Counted from the first letter of the stretch, positions 8,524 to 17,833 are shown. The stretch: 64,000 bases of DNA from Streptoverticillium olivoreticuli subsp. olivoreticuli (GCF_003391135.1 NZ_CP031455.1:2751501-2815500); one strand, 5' to 3'. Numbers and translations: made by a program. The notes: generated by a model not told the origin, from the letters alone.

Positions 8524-8751
8524 GCTGCCTCCTCTGGTTCGCTGCCGCGTCCCGCCCGCTGCCGGGCGGGACGCGGTGTGGGTCCTCCGCCATCCTCTCT
8601 CTCCCGTCTCCGCAGCCCAAGGCCGCAATGCCGCCGACATGTGCCCGTCACGACCGCCGGGCCGTGGGACCGACCGCGTGATCGAGCACTCCAGATCTTT
8701 GGTATTGTTTTCCTCGTCGGAAGGGGAACAGCCCGGAAGACAAAACACCTG

Positions 8752-8839
8752 GTCCGGGTGGCGGAATGGCAGACGCGCTAGCTTGAGGTGCTAGTGCCCT
8801 TTATCGGGCGTGGGGGTTCAAGTCCCCCCTCGGACACCA
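8752..8839 (+). tRNA. tRNA-Leu (anticodon GAG)
   Basis: An 88-base class II tRNA with acceptor stem GTCCGGG/CTCGGAC (one G-T pair). The anticodon stem CTAGC/GCTAG encloses loop TTGAGGT, so the anticodon is GAG (reads CUC/CUU). The long variable arm GCCCTTTATCGGGC and T-loop GGTTCAAGTCC are present, and CCA is encoded. It is not the rare UUA-reading bldA tRNA. It marks the left border of the biosynthetic cluster. Confidence 0.95.
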
Positions 8840-8845
8840 GCAGAG

Positions 8846-8869
8846 ACCCCAGTTCACCTGGGGTTTTTT
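8846..8869 (+). terminator. Rho-independent terminator of tRNA-Leu
   Basis: Stem ACCCCAG/CTGGGGT with TTCAC loop, followed directly by six T residues (the final stem T plus five), starts 6 bases after the tRNA. A true T-tract is uncommon in this genome background. Confidence 0.85.
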
Positions 8870-9163
8870 GCTTTTTCGGGCACTGGCGCGGCCCTGCCGC
8901 GACCATCACGTGACCAACGGCCCAGCGATCATGACCTTGCCCCTGCGCGACCCGCGGGACGGGCCGCGGTCCCGCCGTGGGGCAACTTTCCGCCGCGTGA
9001 AATGTCGGCCGCCCTTTTCCGGCGCTTCCTTGCGGACCCTTGATCGGCTGCGGTTCGCTTACCGGCAGCACCACCACTGCCCGCCCCCTCACCCGGCCTG
9101 ACGATGGGCAGTTCCCAGCATGTGCACCAGCCCGATGATGCTTCGTACACGGATGAGGTGAAG
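8870..9163. other. Spacer between tRNA-Leu and the biosynthetic cluster
   Basis: This 294-bp stretch holds no convincing gene. It should contain the promoter of the flavoprotein gene, but no hexamer pair stands out. No direct repeat of the tRNA 3' end was found here or at the far cluster border. Confidence 0.5.
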
Positions 9164-10639
9164 ATGTCGGAGACGGTCGACGCAATTGGCAGCGCGGACG
9201 TTGTCGTCATAGGCAACGGAGTGCTCGGTCTGACAGCCGGCGTGGAAATCGCCCGCTCCCGGCCCGAAGCCCGGGTGGTCGTTCTGGGGAAGGCCTCACG
9301 GCGCTATGGGGCAACTCCCGCCGCCGGGGCCATGCTTGGCGCCTTCGGAGAAGTGACCGCCCATCTGCTCGCTTCCGAACACGGCCGGAAGAAGCACGCG
9401 CTCGCCGTTCAGGCGCAGCGGCTGTGGCCCGAGTGGATCGAAAGCCTGGAAGCCACCGGCTCCGCCGAGGACGGAAGGATCCGGACCTCGGACGACACGG
9501 TGATGCTGCTCAACACCGTGGGGCACGCCGCTCTCGACGACGCCAACTTCGCCGCGGTTCGCACGGCTTTGAAGGAGGCGAACGCGCCGCACGAGGAAAT
9601 CGCCGTCGAATCGGTCGACTGGATCGATCCGGATCCCAATTCCCGTCCGCTGCGCGCCCTGCACATCGAGGGCGAGGGTTCGGTCGACTCCGGGATTCTG
9701 CTCAGCTCGCTGGAGCGTGCCTTCAAGCGGGCGGGGGGCGTGCTCCTGCCGGTGGACGCGGCGGAGCTCCGGGCCGGGAACGGGCGGATCGAGGGTGTGG
9801 TCACCGAGGCCGGGGACTTCCTCCCGGCCGGGCAGGTGGTCGTCGCCGCCGGAGCCCGCAGCCATGCGCTGGTCTCCACGCTGCCCTCGCTGGCGCACCG
9901 CGTTCCCCGGGTCTACGACGGCGTGGGCGTCTCGGCGCTGATCGACACCTGGGACGGCTCGGCGCCCGCCACGGTGCTGCGCACCACCAACCGGGCCTTC
10001 GCCTGCGGGCTGCACCTGGTGCCCCGGGCCGGCGGTTCGGTCTATATCGGCGCCACCAACGCGGTCTGCCTGGAACCGCGTGGTGCGGCCAGCATCGAGG
10101 AGGCGGTCTTCCTCTTCAACTGTGCGATCCACCAATTGCACCGGGGGCTGAACGGATCCGGGATACGCAAGATACAAGCGGGCAGCCGGCCTGCGTCGAT
10201 CGACGGTTTCCCGCTCATCGGCGGCACCTCGGTCGACGGATTGTGGATGCTGTCCGGAACGTACCGCGACGGTCTGCACATGTCCCCGCTCATCGGCCGC
10301 CATATCGCCTCGCTGGTGAACGGCGGTACGGGCGTCGGCGAACTGGCGGAATTCCACCCCGAGCGCGAGCCGATCTCGGCATGGAGCCGGGAGGAGATCC
10401 TGCGGGACGTCGTGCGCCACACCATGGCGACGGGATACGAGTTCCCCTGGCGGCTGCCGCTGGAATGGCCGCACTTGATGGAGACCTTCCTGGAGGCACC
10501 CTTCGCGGAGCTGGCGGACCGGCTGAGCGACACCTATACGCCGCCCGCCGACCTGATGACCGCCATCATGTTCTCCGAGCGCGCGGAGCAGGACGAACTG
10601 GTGGCGTACTACGCGAATGTGTACCGGGAATGGCACTGA
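9164..10639 (+). CDS. FAD-dependent amino acid oxidase, glycine-oxidase-like
   Basis: The 491-residue flavoprotein is of the D-amino-acid/glycine oxidase (DAO) family. The dinucleotide fold is VVVIGNGVLGLTAGVEIA (GxGxxG, about residues 13-30). A second family block near the C-terminal third, ASIDGFPLIGGTSVDGLWM, contacts FAD. The ATG used follows GAGGTGAAG; an ATG 60 bases upstream has no ribosome site. It is the first gene of the cluster. DAO enzymes oxidise amines to imines. Beside a Fem-like glycyl ligase and a methyltransferase, oxidation of glycine to supply a formimidoyl group, as proposed for BD-12, is attractive but inferred. Another amine substrate is equally possible. Confidence 0.82.
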   Translation: MSETVDAIGSADVVVIGNGVLGLTAGVEIARSRPEARVVVLGKASRRYGATPAAGAMLGAFGEVTAHLLASEHGRKKHALAVQAQRLWPEWIESLEATGSAEDGRIRTSDDTVMLLNTVGHAALDDANFAAVRTALKEANAPHEEIAVESVDWIDPDPNSRPLRALHIEGEGSVDSGILLSSLERAFKRAGGVLLPVDAAELRAGNGRIEGVVTEAGDFLPAGQVVVAAGARSHALVSTLPSLAHRVPRVYDGVGVSALIDTWDGSAPATVLRTTNRAFACGLHLVPRAGGSVYIGATNAVCLEPRGAASIEEAVFLFNCAIHQLHRGLNGSGIRKIQAGSRPASIDGFPLIGGTSVDGLWMLSGTYRDGLHMSPLIGRHIASLVNGGTGVGELAEFHPEREPISAWSREEILRDVVRHTMATGYEFPWRLPLEWPHLMETFLEAPFAELADRLSDTYTPPADLMTAIMFSERAEQDELVAYYANVYREWH

Positions 10640-10671
10640 CCGACGCCGCATTCTGAACGGGCCGTGCGACC

Positions 10672-10710
10672 CAGCCACGTGCGGAGGGTACTTCCCTCCG
10701 CACGTGGCTG
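10672..10710. terminator. Strong intercistronic hairpin
   Basis: A perfect 17-bp stem (10672-10688 with 10694-10710, loop TACTT) followed by AGTTCTTT lies between two same-strand genes ending at 10639 and starting at 10738. It could terminate the flavoprotein transcript or dampen read-through. Confidence 0.7.
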
Positions 10711-10737
10711 AGTTCTTTCCTGGGGGGAAACGCAACC

Positions 10738-11487
10738 ATGCCGATGTCCGAAGTGAACGGGCCAGGACCGCGATATGAGCGAAGCGGTTCGGGGGAACCG
10801 GTGCTGCTCGTCGGCCGGAGTCTGTGGCAGCCGCACCAGGTGCCCGCGCTGGTCCGTGCCGGGTACGAGGCCATCACCCTCGACGGGCCGGAGCGGGCGG
10901 ACGAGATCGCCTCGCTGGTGGGCGAGCTGGGCATCGGGCCGTGCCGGCTCGTCGGGTTCTCCGCCGGTGCCCGCCTCGTCCAGGAGGTGCTCGCCCGTCA
11001 CCCGGAGGTCTGCACCCAGGCCGTGCTGCTGGCCACCCGGGGGCGTCCGGACCCGGTCGGCGACGCGATGCTGGCCGCGGAGCGGGCGTTCCGGGCCTCG
11101 GGCGTCGAACTGCCGCCGGAGTACCAGGCGTTCCTGCAGGCCGCGCTGCACCTGGCCCCCGGCACCCGGCAGCAGCCGGAGCTGGTGCTGGACTGGCTGG
11201 ACCTCTTCGAGGCGGCCGCGCGCTCCGGCAGCGCGCCCCTGGCGCCGGATCCGGGCACCGGGTTCGGCGATCAACTCGCCGCCCTGGCCGGGGTTTCCGT
11301 TCCGGTGCTGGTCGTCGGCTTCCAGCACGACACCGTGGTGCGGCCGCAGCTCGGCCGTGAGGTGGCCGCGGCCCTGCCCCGGGGGCGCTATGCGGAGATC
11401 GAGGGCTGCGGGCACTACGGCGCTCTGGAGCAACCCGCCGCGCTGAACGGCGCCCTGCTGGAGTTCTTCGGGGAGCCGCAGCGCTGA
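10738..11487 (+). CDS. Alpha/beta hydrolase
   Basis: The 249-residue alpha/beta-hydrolase fold protein has nucleophile elbow GFSAGARL (Ser near residue 75), a late Asp in VLVVGFQHDTVV and final His in EGCGHYGAL, giving a complete Ser-Asp-His triad. There is no signal peptide. It lies downstream of the flavoprotein but behind a strong hairpin, and faces the ABC exporter genes. In this cluster it might hydrolyse an ester, lactone or amide of the product or an intermediate (self-protection or tailoring), which sequence alone cannot decide. Confidence 0.85.
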   Translation: MPMSEVNGPGPRYERSGSGEPVLLVGRSLWQPHQVPALVRAGYEAITLDGPERADEIASLVGELGIGPCRLVGFSAGARLVQEVLARHPEVCTQAVLLATRGRPDPVGDAMLAAERAFRASGVELPPEYQAFLQAALHLAPGTRQQPELVLDWLDLFEAAARSGSAPLAPDPGTGFGDQLAALAGVSVPVLVVGFQHDTVVRPQLGREVAAALPRGRYAEIEGCGHYGALEQPAALNGALLEFFGEPQR

Positions 11488-11492
11488 TTGCG

Positions 11493-11532
11493 CGCCGGAA
11501 GGGCGCCCGCGGGCGCGGGCGCCCTTCCGGCG
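11493..11532. terminator. Bidirectional hairpin terminator
   Basis: A perfect 18-bp inverted repeat (11493-11510 with 11515-11532, loop GGGC) lies between the convergent hydrolase and ABC genes. Confidence 0.8.
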
Positions 11533-11542
11533 GTCGGGTGCC

Positions 11543-13423
11543 TCAGATCCGCGCCGCCGCGGACCAGGACGACCACAGCCGGGCATAGGCGCCGTCCAGT
11601 GCCAGCAGCTCACGGTGGCTGCCGATCTCGACGATCCGCCCGCCGTCCATCACCGCGATGCGGTCGGCGTCCTGCACGGAGTCGAGCCGGTGCACGATCG
11701 AGATCACCGACCGGCCCTCCAGCAGGGCGGCCATGGACCGCTCCACCTGCCGCGAGGCCGTGGTGTCCATCAGCGCCGTGGCCTCGTCCAGCACCAGGGT
11801 GTGCGGGTCGGCCAGCAGCAGGCGCGCCAGGGCGAGTTGCTGGGCGACGGCCGGGGAGACGTCGACGTTCCCGGTCGCGATCCCGGTGTCCAGGCCCTCG
11901 GGCAGGGCGCGGACCCAGTCCGCCAGTCCCACGGTCTCCAGGGCGGCCCAGAGCTCGTCATCGCTCCAGGAGCCGTCCCGGGGGACGCTTCCGCGAGCGC
12001 CCCCGGGGCCGTTGCCGCCGTCCTGCTCGTGCGGCTTCTCCGGCAGGGTCAGATTGCCGCGGACGCTGCCGGCGAACACATGGTTCTCCTGGGTGACCAG
12101 GGCGACCTCGCGCCGCAGCGTCTCCACGGACATGGCGGTCACCGCCGCCCCGCCGATCTCCAGCACGCCCGTGGTCGGATGGTGCACTCCGGCCAGCAGC
12201 TTGCCGAGCGTGGACTTGCCCGCGCCCGAGGTGCCGACGACGGCGATCCGCTCGCCGGGCGCGATCTCCAGATCGATGCCGTGCAGGACCTCGCGGCCCT
12301 CCTCGTAGCCGAAGCGCACATCGCGCAGCCGGATCCGCCGCCCGTCCGGCACGGCACCGTCCTGCGCCCGCTCCACGGGGAGCCGCTCCACGCCCAGGAT
12401 GCGGCGCAGCGCGGCATTGCCCACCTGCAACTCGTCCGTCCAGGAGAGCAGTTCGACCAGCGGACCGTTCAGGCCCTGGATGTAGAGCATCATCGCGGTG
12501 ATCTCGGCCAGTCCGGCCCAGCCCTGACGGTAGGCGGCTCCGCCCGCGAGCAGGGTGAGCGCCATGGGGATCATGGTGGACAGGTCCAGGCTGGGGTACC
12601 AGACGGTCTGCAGCCAGGTGATGCGGCGGCGGTGGCCCACCACCCGCCCCACGGCGGCCCCGTGCCGGGCCGTCCTGCGCCGGGCCAGGCCCAGCGCCTC
12701 GACCGAGGCGGCGCCCCTGACCGTCTCGTGCGTACTGGCCAGCACATCGGCCTCGTCCGCCAGCAGGCGCTCATAGCCGCTGGTGGCCCGCGGGCGGTAC
12801 CAGCGGGTGGAGAGGACCGCGAACGGCAGGCCGGTGATCAGCACCAGGGAGAGGAGCGGCGAGGTCAGCAGCATCGCCACCACGGTGAGGGCGAGGGTGA
12901 CGGCCGCCAGCAGGATCCGCGGCATCGCCAGCCGGATCCCCTCGTTGAGCCGGTCGACGTCTGAGGTGGCGCGGCTGAGCAGGTCGCCGGTGCCCACCGA
13001 TTCCACGGTGCCCAGCGGCAGCCGCATCACCCTCCGTACGAAGCTCTCCCGGGTCTCGGCGAGCACCTTCTCGCCGAGCAGGGTGGTCTGCGCCCGGGCG
13101 AACCCGCTGAGGACGGCCTGGGCGGCCAGCACGGCCACGAAGGCCAGGGCGACCAGGTCGACGCGGTGCACGGTGGTGTCCTTCTGCACGGACTCGACCA
13201 GGTAGCCCAGCAGCCGGGGGCCGACCAGTTCGGCGACGAGGGCGAGTCCGAAGAGGGCCAGCATGGCGGAGATCCGGCCGGGGTTGCGGCGGACGAACTC
13301 CCGCAGCCAGCGCCGTACGTCCTGCTGGCGGGCCAGCGGCAGCCGGTCCGGCTCCGGGGCGCCCGGAGCGGCCGCCGTCCGCACGGCGCCCTCTCCGGTG
13401 CTGTCAGTGGTCTGGATCGTCAT
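11543..13423 (-). CDS. ABC exporter half, catalytic subunit (permease plus ATPase)
   Basis: The 626-residue type IV ABC half-transporter has six predicted membrane helices (about 50-330) followed by a nucleotide-binding domain. Walker A is intact (GTSGAGKST, near 395), as are Walker B with catalytic Glu (TLVLDEATALMD, near 540) and the H-loop (SIVHRLDS, near 574). The signature that should read LSGGQ is VSPAVAQ (near 520). A loop of Gly/Asp/Glu (about 470-490) before the signature looks inserted. Its ATG overlaps the stop of the partner gene by 4 bases, so the two are co-translated and should form a heterodimer. It probably exports the cluster product. Confidence 0.9.
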   Translation of the reverse strand: MTIQTTDSTGEGAVRTAAAPGAPEPDRLPLARQQDVRRWLREFVRRNPGRISAMLALFGLALVAELVGPRLLGYLVESVQKDTTVHRVDLVALAFVAVLAAQAVLSGFARAQTTLLGEKVLAETRESFVRRVMRLPLGTVESVGTGDLLSRATSDVDRLNEGIRLAMPRILLAAVTLALTVVAMLLTSPLLSLVLITGLPFAVLSTRWYRPRATSGYERLLADEADVLASTHETVRGAASVEALGLARRRTARHGAAVGRVVGHRRRITWLQTVWYPSLDLSTMIPMALTLLAGGAAYRQGWAGLAEITAMMLYIQGLNGPLVELLSWTDELQVGNAALRRILGVERLPVERAQDGAVPDGRRIRLRDVRFGYEEGREVLHGIDLEIAPGERIAVVGTSGAGKSTLGKLLAGVHHPTTGVLEIGGAAVTAMSVETLRREVALVTQENHVFAGSVRGNLTLPEKPHEQDGGNGPGGARGSVPRDGSWSDDELWAALETVGLADWVRALPEGLDTGIATGNVDVSPAVAQQLALARLLLADPHTLVLDEATALMDTTASRQVERSMAALLEGRSVISIVHRLDSVQDADRIAVMDGGRIVEIGSHRELLALDGAYARLWSSWSAAARI

Positions 13424-15120
13424 GGCGCAGGCTGCTCCGCTCCGGGTGTCAGCAGGGCGTCCCCATCGGTGCCCGGGGCGGGGCGGACCACGGCGTCGGC
13501 CGCGTTCGCCCACAGCGGGCTGCCGCTGAAGACGACCGTGGTCCGTTCCGCCCGGTAGGCCGCCACCCGCTGGGCGATCAGGGCTTCGGTCGACGCGTCC
13601 ACCGCGGAGGTGGGGTCGTCGAGGACCAGTACATCGGCATCGGTCAGCAGGGCCCTGGCCAGGACCAGTCGCTGTCGCTGGCCGCCCGACAGCGACCGGC
13701 CGCCTTCGACCAGAACACCGTCCAGGCCCTGTGGCAGGGCCTCCAGGACGTCGGTGGCCGCCGCCGCGTGCAGGGCGTCGAGCAACGCGGCGTCGCCGCG
13801 GTCGCGTTCGCCGGCGAGTTCCGCCCGCAGCGGGCCGCTGAACAGGATGTCCGAGTGGCCGGAGAGCACCAGCCGCCGTCTGAGCTCCGTGAGGTCGGCC
13901 CGGTCCAGCGGCACGTCGCCGACGCGGGGCCGGCCTTCGCGGTCGTCGAAGGGGCCGTAGTGGGTGAGGCGCGCCGCCGTCCGGGAGGCGTGCTCGCCGG
14001 AGGCGACCACCGTGGTGAGACACCCGGCCGGGGCGTGGATCCCGCTGCCCTGGTCGGCCAGCGGCAGCGGGCCGTCCGGCAGCGGCAGCGGCTCGGCCGG
14101 GGGCACCGGCTCCGGCGTCAGGCTCAGGAACCGGCAGATCCGCCCGGCCGCCACATGGGCCAGGCTGATCGCCTCCACCGCCTCGGTCGCGGTGCTCACC
14201 GGAATCACCAGGAACACCGAGGCGCCGTAGAACGCGACCAGTTCGCCGGGGGTGATGTCGCCGGAGAGGACCAGCCGGGCGCCCAGCCAGGCCACGCCGA
14301 TGGTGACCAGACCGGGGAGGAAGACCCCGGCGGCCCCGATCCACGCCTCCAGGCGTCCCGCCGACTCCCCGGCGCGGCGCACCTGTTGGCTGATGTCCAC
14401 GAAGCGGTCGGTGAACTTGCGCTCACCGCCGATGCCGCGCAGCACGCGCAGCCCGGAGCAGATGTCCCCGGCCTGTGCCGTCGCCGTACCGAGGCGGTCG
14501 CGCTGTTCCTCGTTGCGCCGTTGCAGCGGTCGCAGCAGGGGGCCGATGCCCAGCAGCGCCGCGGGCACCCCGATCAGCACCACCACCCCCAGGACGGGCG
14601 AGGTGAGGGTCAGGGCGACGGCGATCACCAGGAAGGAGGCGACGGCGCCGGAGGACCTGCCCACCACCTCGAAGGCGTGGCCGATGTTGGGCACGTCGCC
14701 CGCGGCGACGGCCACCACATCGCCGGAGCCGCTCCGGTGGCGCAGCGAGGCGCCGAGCCGCGCGGCCTGGCGCACCAGCACCCGGTGGCCGAAGGAGACC
14801 GCGTGCATCTGGCCGCCCATCGCCGCCTGGATCAGCCCCGCTCCCGCGGCGGCCTGCACCACGGCCAGCACGCCGACGACGCCCACCCAGCCCAGCAGCG
14901 AGCCGGTGGAGCCGTCGCGGATGCCGTCGTCGATGGCGTATCCGACGACCAGCGGCAGGAGCGCCAGCGGAAGCATCCACAGCGCACCCAGCACCGCGCT
15001 CAGCACCAGCGGCCCGGGGCGGACACGGACCAGCCACCACAGAAAGCGCCAGGCGCCGCCGTGATCGGCTTCGGGAACGGCCTCCGGGGACTCGGCGGGC
15101 CGGAACATACCGACGGGCAA
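13420..15120 (-). CDS. ABC exporter half, degenerate-site subunit
   Basis: The roughly 566-residue partner of the downstream exporter half has six predicted membrane helices, then an ATPase domain. The signature is perfect (LSGGQRQRL, near 476) but Walker A has decayed to VVASGEHASRTAARL without GKS/T. The catalytic Glu is Asp (VLVLDDPTSAVD) and the H-loop His is absent (VVFSGSPLWA). It therefore contributes only the signature to one working composite site. TTG at 15120 was chosen because GGAGAA precedes it by 6 bases; ATG at 15108 or 15162 are alternatives. It is transcribed divergently from the CocE-like gene. Confidence 0.87.
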   Translation of the reverse strand: MPVGMFRPAESPEAVPEADHGGAWRFLWWLVRVRPGPLVLSAVLGALWMLPLALLPLVVGYAIDDGIRDGSTGSLLGWVGVVGVLAVVQAAAGAGLIQAAMGGQMHAVSFGHRVLVRQAARLGASLRHRSGSGDVVAVAAGDVPNIGHAFEVVGRSSGAVASFLVIAVALTLTSPVLGVVVLIGVPAALLGIGPLLRPLQRRNEEQRDRLGTATAQAGDICSGLRVLRGIGGERKFTDRFVDISQQVRRAGESAGRLEAWIGAAGVFLPGLVTIGVAWLGARLVLSGDITPGELVAFYGASVFLVIPVSTATEAVEAISLAHVAAGRICRFLSLTPEPVPPAEPLPLPDGPLPLADQGSGIHAPAGCLTTVVASGEHASRTAARLTHYGPFDDREGRPRVGDVPLDRADLTELRRRLVLSGHSDILFSGPLRAELAGERDRGDAALLDALHAAAATDVLEALPQGLDGVLVEGGRSLSGGQRQRLVLARALLTDADVLVLDDPTSAVDASTEALIAQRVAAYRAERTTVVFSGSPLWANAADAVVRPAPGTDGDALLTPGAEQPAP

Positions 15121-15314
15121 GGGATTTTCTCCAAGAACTGTCGACAACCATCGAGGAACCATCGAGTCGCGAGGGTCGGAAGAAACCGTACTCGCCGGAA
15201 TCGGCCGGCGGCCCCGAAGATTCCTCGGGACGGAAACCTTGGCCTTTTCCCGTTCCGGTGATCCGGAAAGTGGCCGATCCTTGCTGGCGGCAACTCCCCC
15301 GAAAGGATCCGGTC

Positions 15315-17039
15315 TTGCGTGTCGTTGTGGAACACGATGTGAAGGTCCCGCTGAAGGACGGCACGGTGCTCCGGGCCGATCTCTACCGGCCGGACTCCCG
15401 GAACCGGCTGCCGACCCTCGTCAGACGCACCCCCTACGGGCGCGGCGGCCCCCCGGGCGGAGCCTCGCTCGACGCCTTCCGCCTGGTGGAGGCCGGTTAC
15501 AACCTGCTGGTCCAGGACATGCGGGGGCGCGGCGGTTCGGCGGGCGGCTTCGAGCCCTTCCGGAACGAGGCGGCGGACGGCGCCGACACCGTCGACTGGG
15601 CGGCCGCCCAGCCCCATTGCGACGGAACGGTCGGCATGCTGGGCCGCTCCTACGAAGGCGCCGCCGCCCTGCTGGCGGCCGGTTCGGCACCCCCCGCCCT
15701 GGGGGCGATCGCCCCGCATGTGGCCGGTTCGGAGTTCTACGAGGGCTGGAGTTATCAGGGCGGCGCCTTCCAACTCGGTTTCTGCCTGCACTGGACCCTG
15801 ATGGACCTGATACTTCCGCAGCTTCCCCCGGCGGACCCCGAAAGCCCCGACACGGCCCGGGTGCTCGAGGCGCTCGACGGCATCGAGGACCTCTACCGCA
15901 CGCCCTGGCGCGCACTCGGTCTGCTGGACCGGCTCGCCCCCTACTACCGGCGCTGGCTGGAACACCCGGTGCCGGACGCGTACTGGGCGCGGGCCGCCCC
16001 CAACCGTACGTACCGGTCCATGACGGCGGCCGGACTGCACATCGGCGGCTGGTACGACACCTTCCTGGGCGGAACTCTCGAGAGCTACACGGGAATGCGC
16101 GCCCGGGGCGGCTCGGCGGCGGCCCGGGATCTCTCCACGCTGGTGGTCGGGCCCTGGGCGCACGGCGTCACCGGGGGGATCTTCCCGCAGCGCCGCTACG
16201 GTATCCGGGCCGACGAACAGTACGCGGATGTGACCGCGATGCACATCGCCCACTTCGACCGCGCGCTCAAGGGAGTCGGCGGCGCCCCGCGCGGGAGGGT
16301 GCGGCTCTTCCTGACCGGCGCCGACCGCTGGGAGACCTTCGAGGAGTGGCCGGTGCCGTCCGTCCGGCCCACCGCCCTCCACCTCACCAGTGGCCCCCGG
16401 CACGCCAACTCCGCCGCGGGCGACGGCCGGCTGCTCACCACCGGGCCGCGGTCGCCCGGCAGCGACCGCTTCCGCCACGACCCCGGCGATCCGGTGCCCA
16501 CCACCGGCGGTGCGACCTTGATGACCGGCCAGTCGACGGGCGGTGACTGCGGCCCGCTGGACCAGCGGGAGGTGGAACGGCGCCAGGACGTGCTCTGTTA
16601 CACCGGCGACGTCCTGCGGGCGGACCTCACGGTGATCGGCGAGGTGACCCTGATCGCCCACCTCTCCTCGACCGGCGCGGACACCGACCTCACGGCCAAG
16701 CTGGTGGACGTGGCCCCGAGCGGCCGGGCGGAGATCCTCTGCGACGGCATCGTCCGGGCCCGCTACCGCGAATCGTTCGACCGGCCCCGGCCGCTCACCC
16801 CGCACCGGACCGTCGAGCTCACGGTCCGGCTCGGTGCCGTCGGCCATGTGTTCGCCGCCGGACACCGGATCAGGCTGGAGGTGGCGGGGAGCAACTTCCC
16901 GCGGTTCGACGTCAATCCGGGAACCGGCGGGCCTTCCACGGCGCTCGCCGAGCAGTACGGCGAGGCTCTGGTCAACACCGTGCACCACGGCGGCCCCCGG
17001 CCGTCGCGGCTGCTGCTGCCGGTGCTCGACACCGACTGA
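15315..17039 (+). CDS. CocE/NonD family alpha/beta hydrolase
   Basis: The 574-residue enzyme of the X-Pro dipeptidyl-peptidase/cocaine esterase superfamily has the Ser nucleophile in GRSYEG (near residue 112), His in GPWAHG and a C-terminal jelly-roll with the family ending SNFPRFDVNPGTG. The TTG start follows GAAAGGA by 8 bases; upstream codons look non-coding. The family cleaves esters and N-terminal dipeptides, or acts as acylase. It is transcribed away from the exporter from a shared 190-bp control region. It may remove an acyl or peptidyl group from the product, or inactivate it; this is unproved. Confidence 0.87.
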   Translation: MRVVVEHDVKVPLKDGTVLRADLYRPDSRNRLPTLVRRTPYGRGGPPGGASLDAFRLVEAGYNLLVQDMRGRGGSAGGFEPFRNEAADGADTVDWAAAQPHCDGTVGMLGRSYEGAAALLAAGSAPPALGAIAPHVAGSEFYEGWSYQGGAFQLGFCLHWTLMDLILPQLPPADPESPDTARVLEALDGIEDLYRTPWRALGLLDRLAPYYRRWLEHPVPDAYWARAAPNRTYRSMTAAGLHIGGWYDTFLGGTLESYTGMRARGGSAAARDLSTLVVGPWAHGVTGGIFPQRRYGIRADEQYADVTAMHIAHFDRALKGVGGAPRGRVRLFLTGADRWETFEEWPVPSVRPTALHLTSGPRHANSAAGDGRLLTTGPRSPGSDRFRHDPGDPVPTTGGATLMTGQSTGGDCGPLDQREVERRQDVLCYTGDVLRADLTVIGEVTLIAHLSSTGADTDLTAKLVDVAPSGRAEILCDGIVRARYRESFDRPRPLTPHRTVELTVRLGAVGHVFAAGHRIRLEVAGSNFPRFDVNPGTGGPSTALAEQYGEALVNTVHHGGPRPSRLLLPVLDTD

Positions 17040-17060
17040 CCCCGCCGCCCTCGGCGGTCG

Positions 17061-17100
17061 TGGGTACGGCCCCGGCTCGGGCGAGCCGGGGCCGTACCCA
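17061..17100. terminator. Bidirectional hairpin terminator
   Basis: A perfect 18-bp stem (17061-17078 with 17083-17100, loop GGGC) lies between convergent genes ending at 17039 and 17114. Confidence 0.82.
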
Positions 17101-17113
17101 TGACGCGGGGCGG

Positions 17114-17833
17114 TCAGCCCAGGGCCTCGCACCCCGCCGCGCGGACCACCAGCGTGCTGCTCGTCCGCTCCGGCGCGGCGGCCTCCGCCAGTACCGCGCG
17201 CAGCGCCCACTCACGGGCCGGGCTGCCGTCGGCCCACAGCACCTCGGCCGAGCACAGCACCCGCCCGGCGGCCCGCTGTTCGCCGTACCACCGCCGGAAC
17301 TCCGGTGTGGACCACAGCTGGAGCGGAATCCGGCGTTCGCCGCCCGACCGCCGGGCGCCGGACCCCAGCCGGGCCAGCGCCCGGCGGGTGGTCTCCTCGA
17401 CGGACCCGGCCACCGGGACCTCCAGCTCGTGGGCGAAGTGCAGGAGGTACTCGTTCCGCTCCGCCTCGGCGGGCGAGCCGAGCACCACCCGGCCGGTGCG
17501 GTGCCAGGCCCCCCACTTCACATTGGTCACCAGGCCGGGCAGCGAGGGCAGGGCGCGGGGCACATAGAAGAGGACGACATCGCTCATCCGCATCGCGTCC
17601 TCCTCCCACCGGATCTGGTCCGGGTAGGAGAGCGGCTCTCCCGCCTCGGGTTCGGGGAGGAAGACCGCCAGCTCCCCGTCGCCGTCCCAGAGCCGGCCGA
17701 GGTGGTGCACCGCCTCGGCCCGCCAGGAGGGGACGGCGGGGTCCAGGGGGGTGGGCCCGCAGAGATAGACGGAGGCCGTCCACGACGCGGGCAGCGGCCG
17801 GCCCGCCCGGATGACGACGATTTCAGCGGGCAT
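17114..17833 (-). CDS. Nucleoside 2-deoxyribosyltransferase-like protein
   Basis: The N-terminal 125 residues of this 239-residue protein resemble the nucleoside 2-deoxyribosyltransferase fold: SVYLCGPTP near the start, WEEDAMRMSDVVLFYVP with the acidic residues expected near the sugar site, and NVKWGAW. The remaining C-terminal part (about 165-235; IPLQLWSTPEFRRWYGEQR) is unfamiliar. The start overlaps the IclR-like gene end by 11 bases, so the two are coupled. A role in cleaving or moving an N-glycosidic bond would suit a pathway that joins a sugar to streptolidine nitrogen, but a role independent of the product is equally possible. Confidence 0.72.
   Translation of the reverse strand: MPAEIVVIRAGRPLPASWTASVYLCGPTPLDPAVPSWRAEAVHHLGRLWDGDGELAVFLPEPEAGEPLSYPDQIRWEEDAMRMSDVVLFYVPRALPSLPGLVTNVKWGAWHRTGRVVLGSPAEAERNEYLLHFAHELEVPVAGSVEETTRRALARLGSGARRSGGERRIPLQLWSTPEFRRWYGEQRAAGRVLCSAEVLWADGSPAREWALRAVLAEAAAPERTSSTLVVRAAGCEALG

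Noticed and set aside
8752..8839. bldA-like tRNA controlling the cluster through TTA codons
   Set aside because: The anticodon is GAG, not UAA, and I saw no in-frame TTA codon in the cluster genes on reading by eye.
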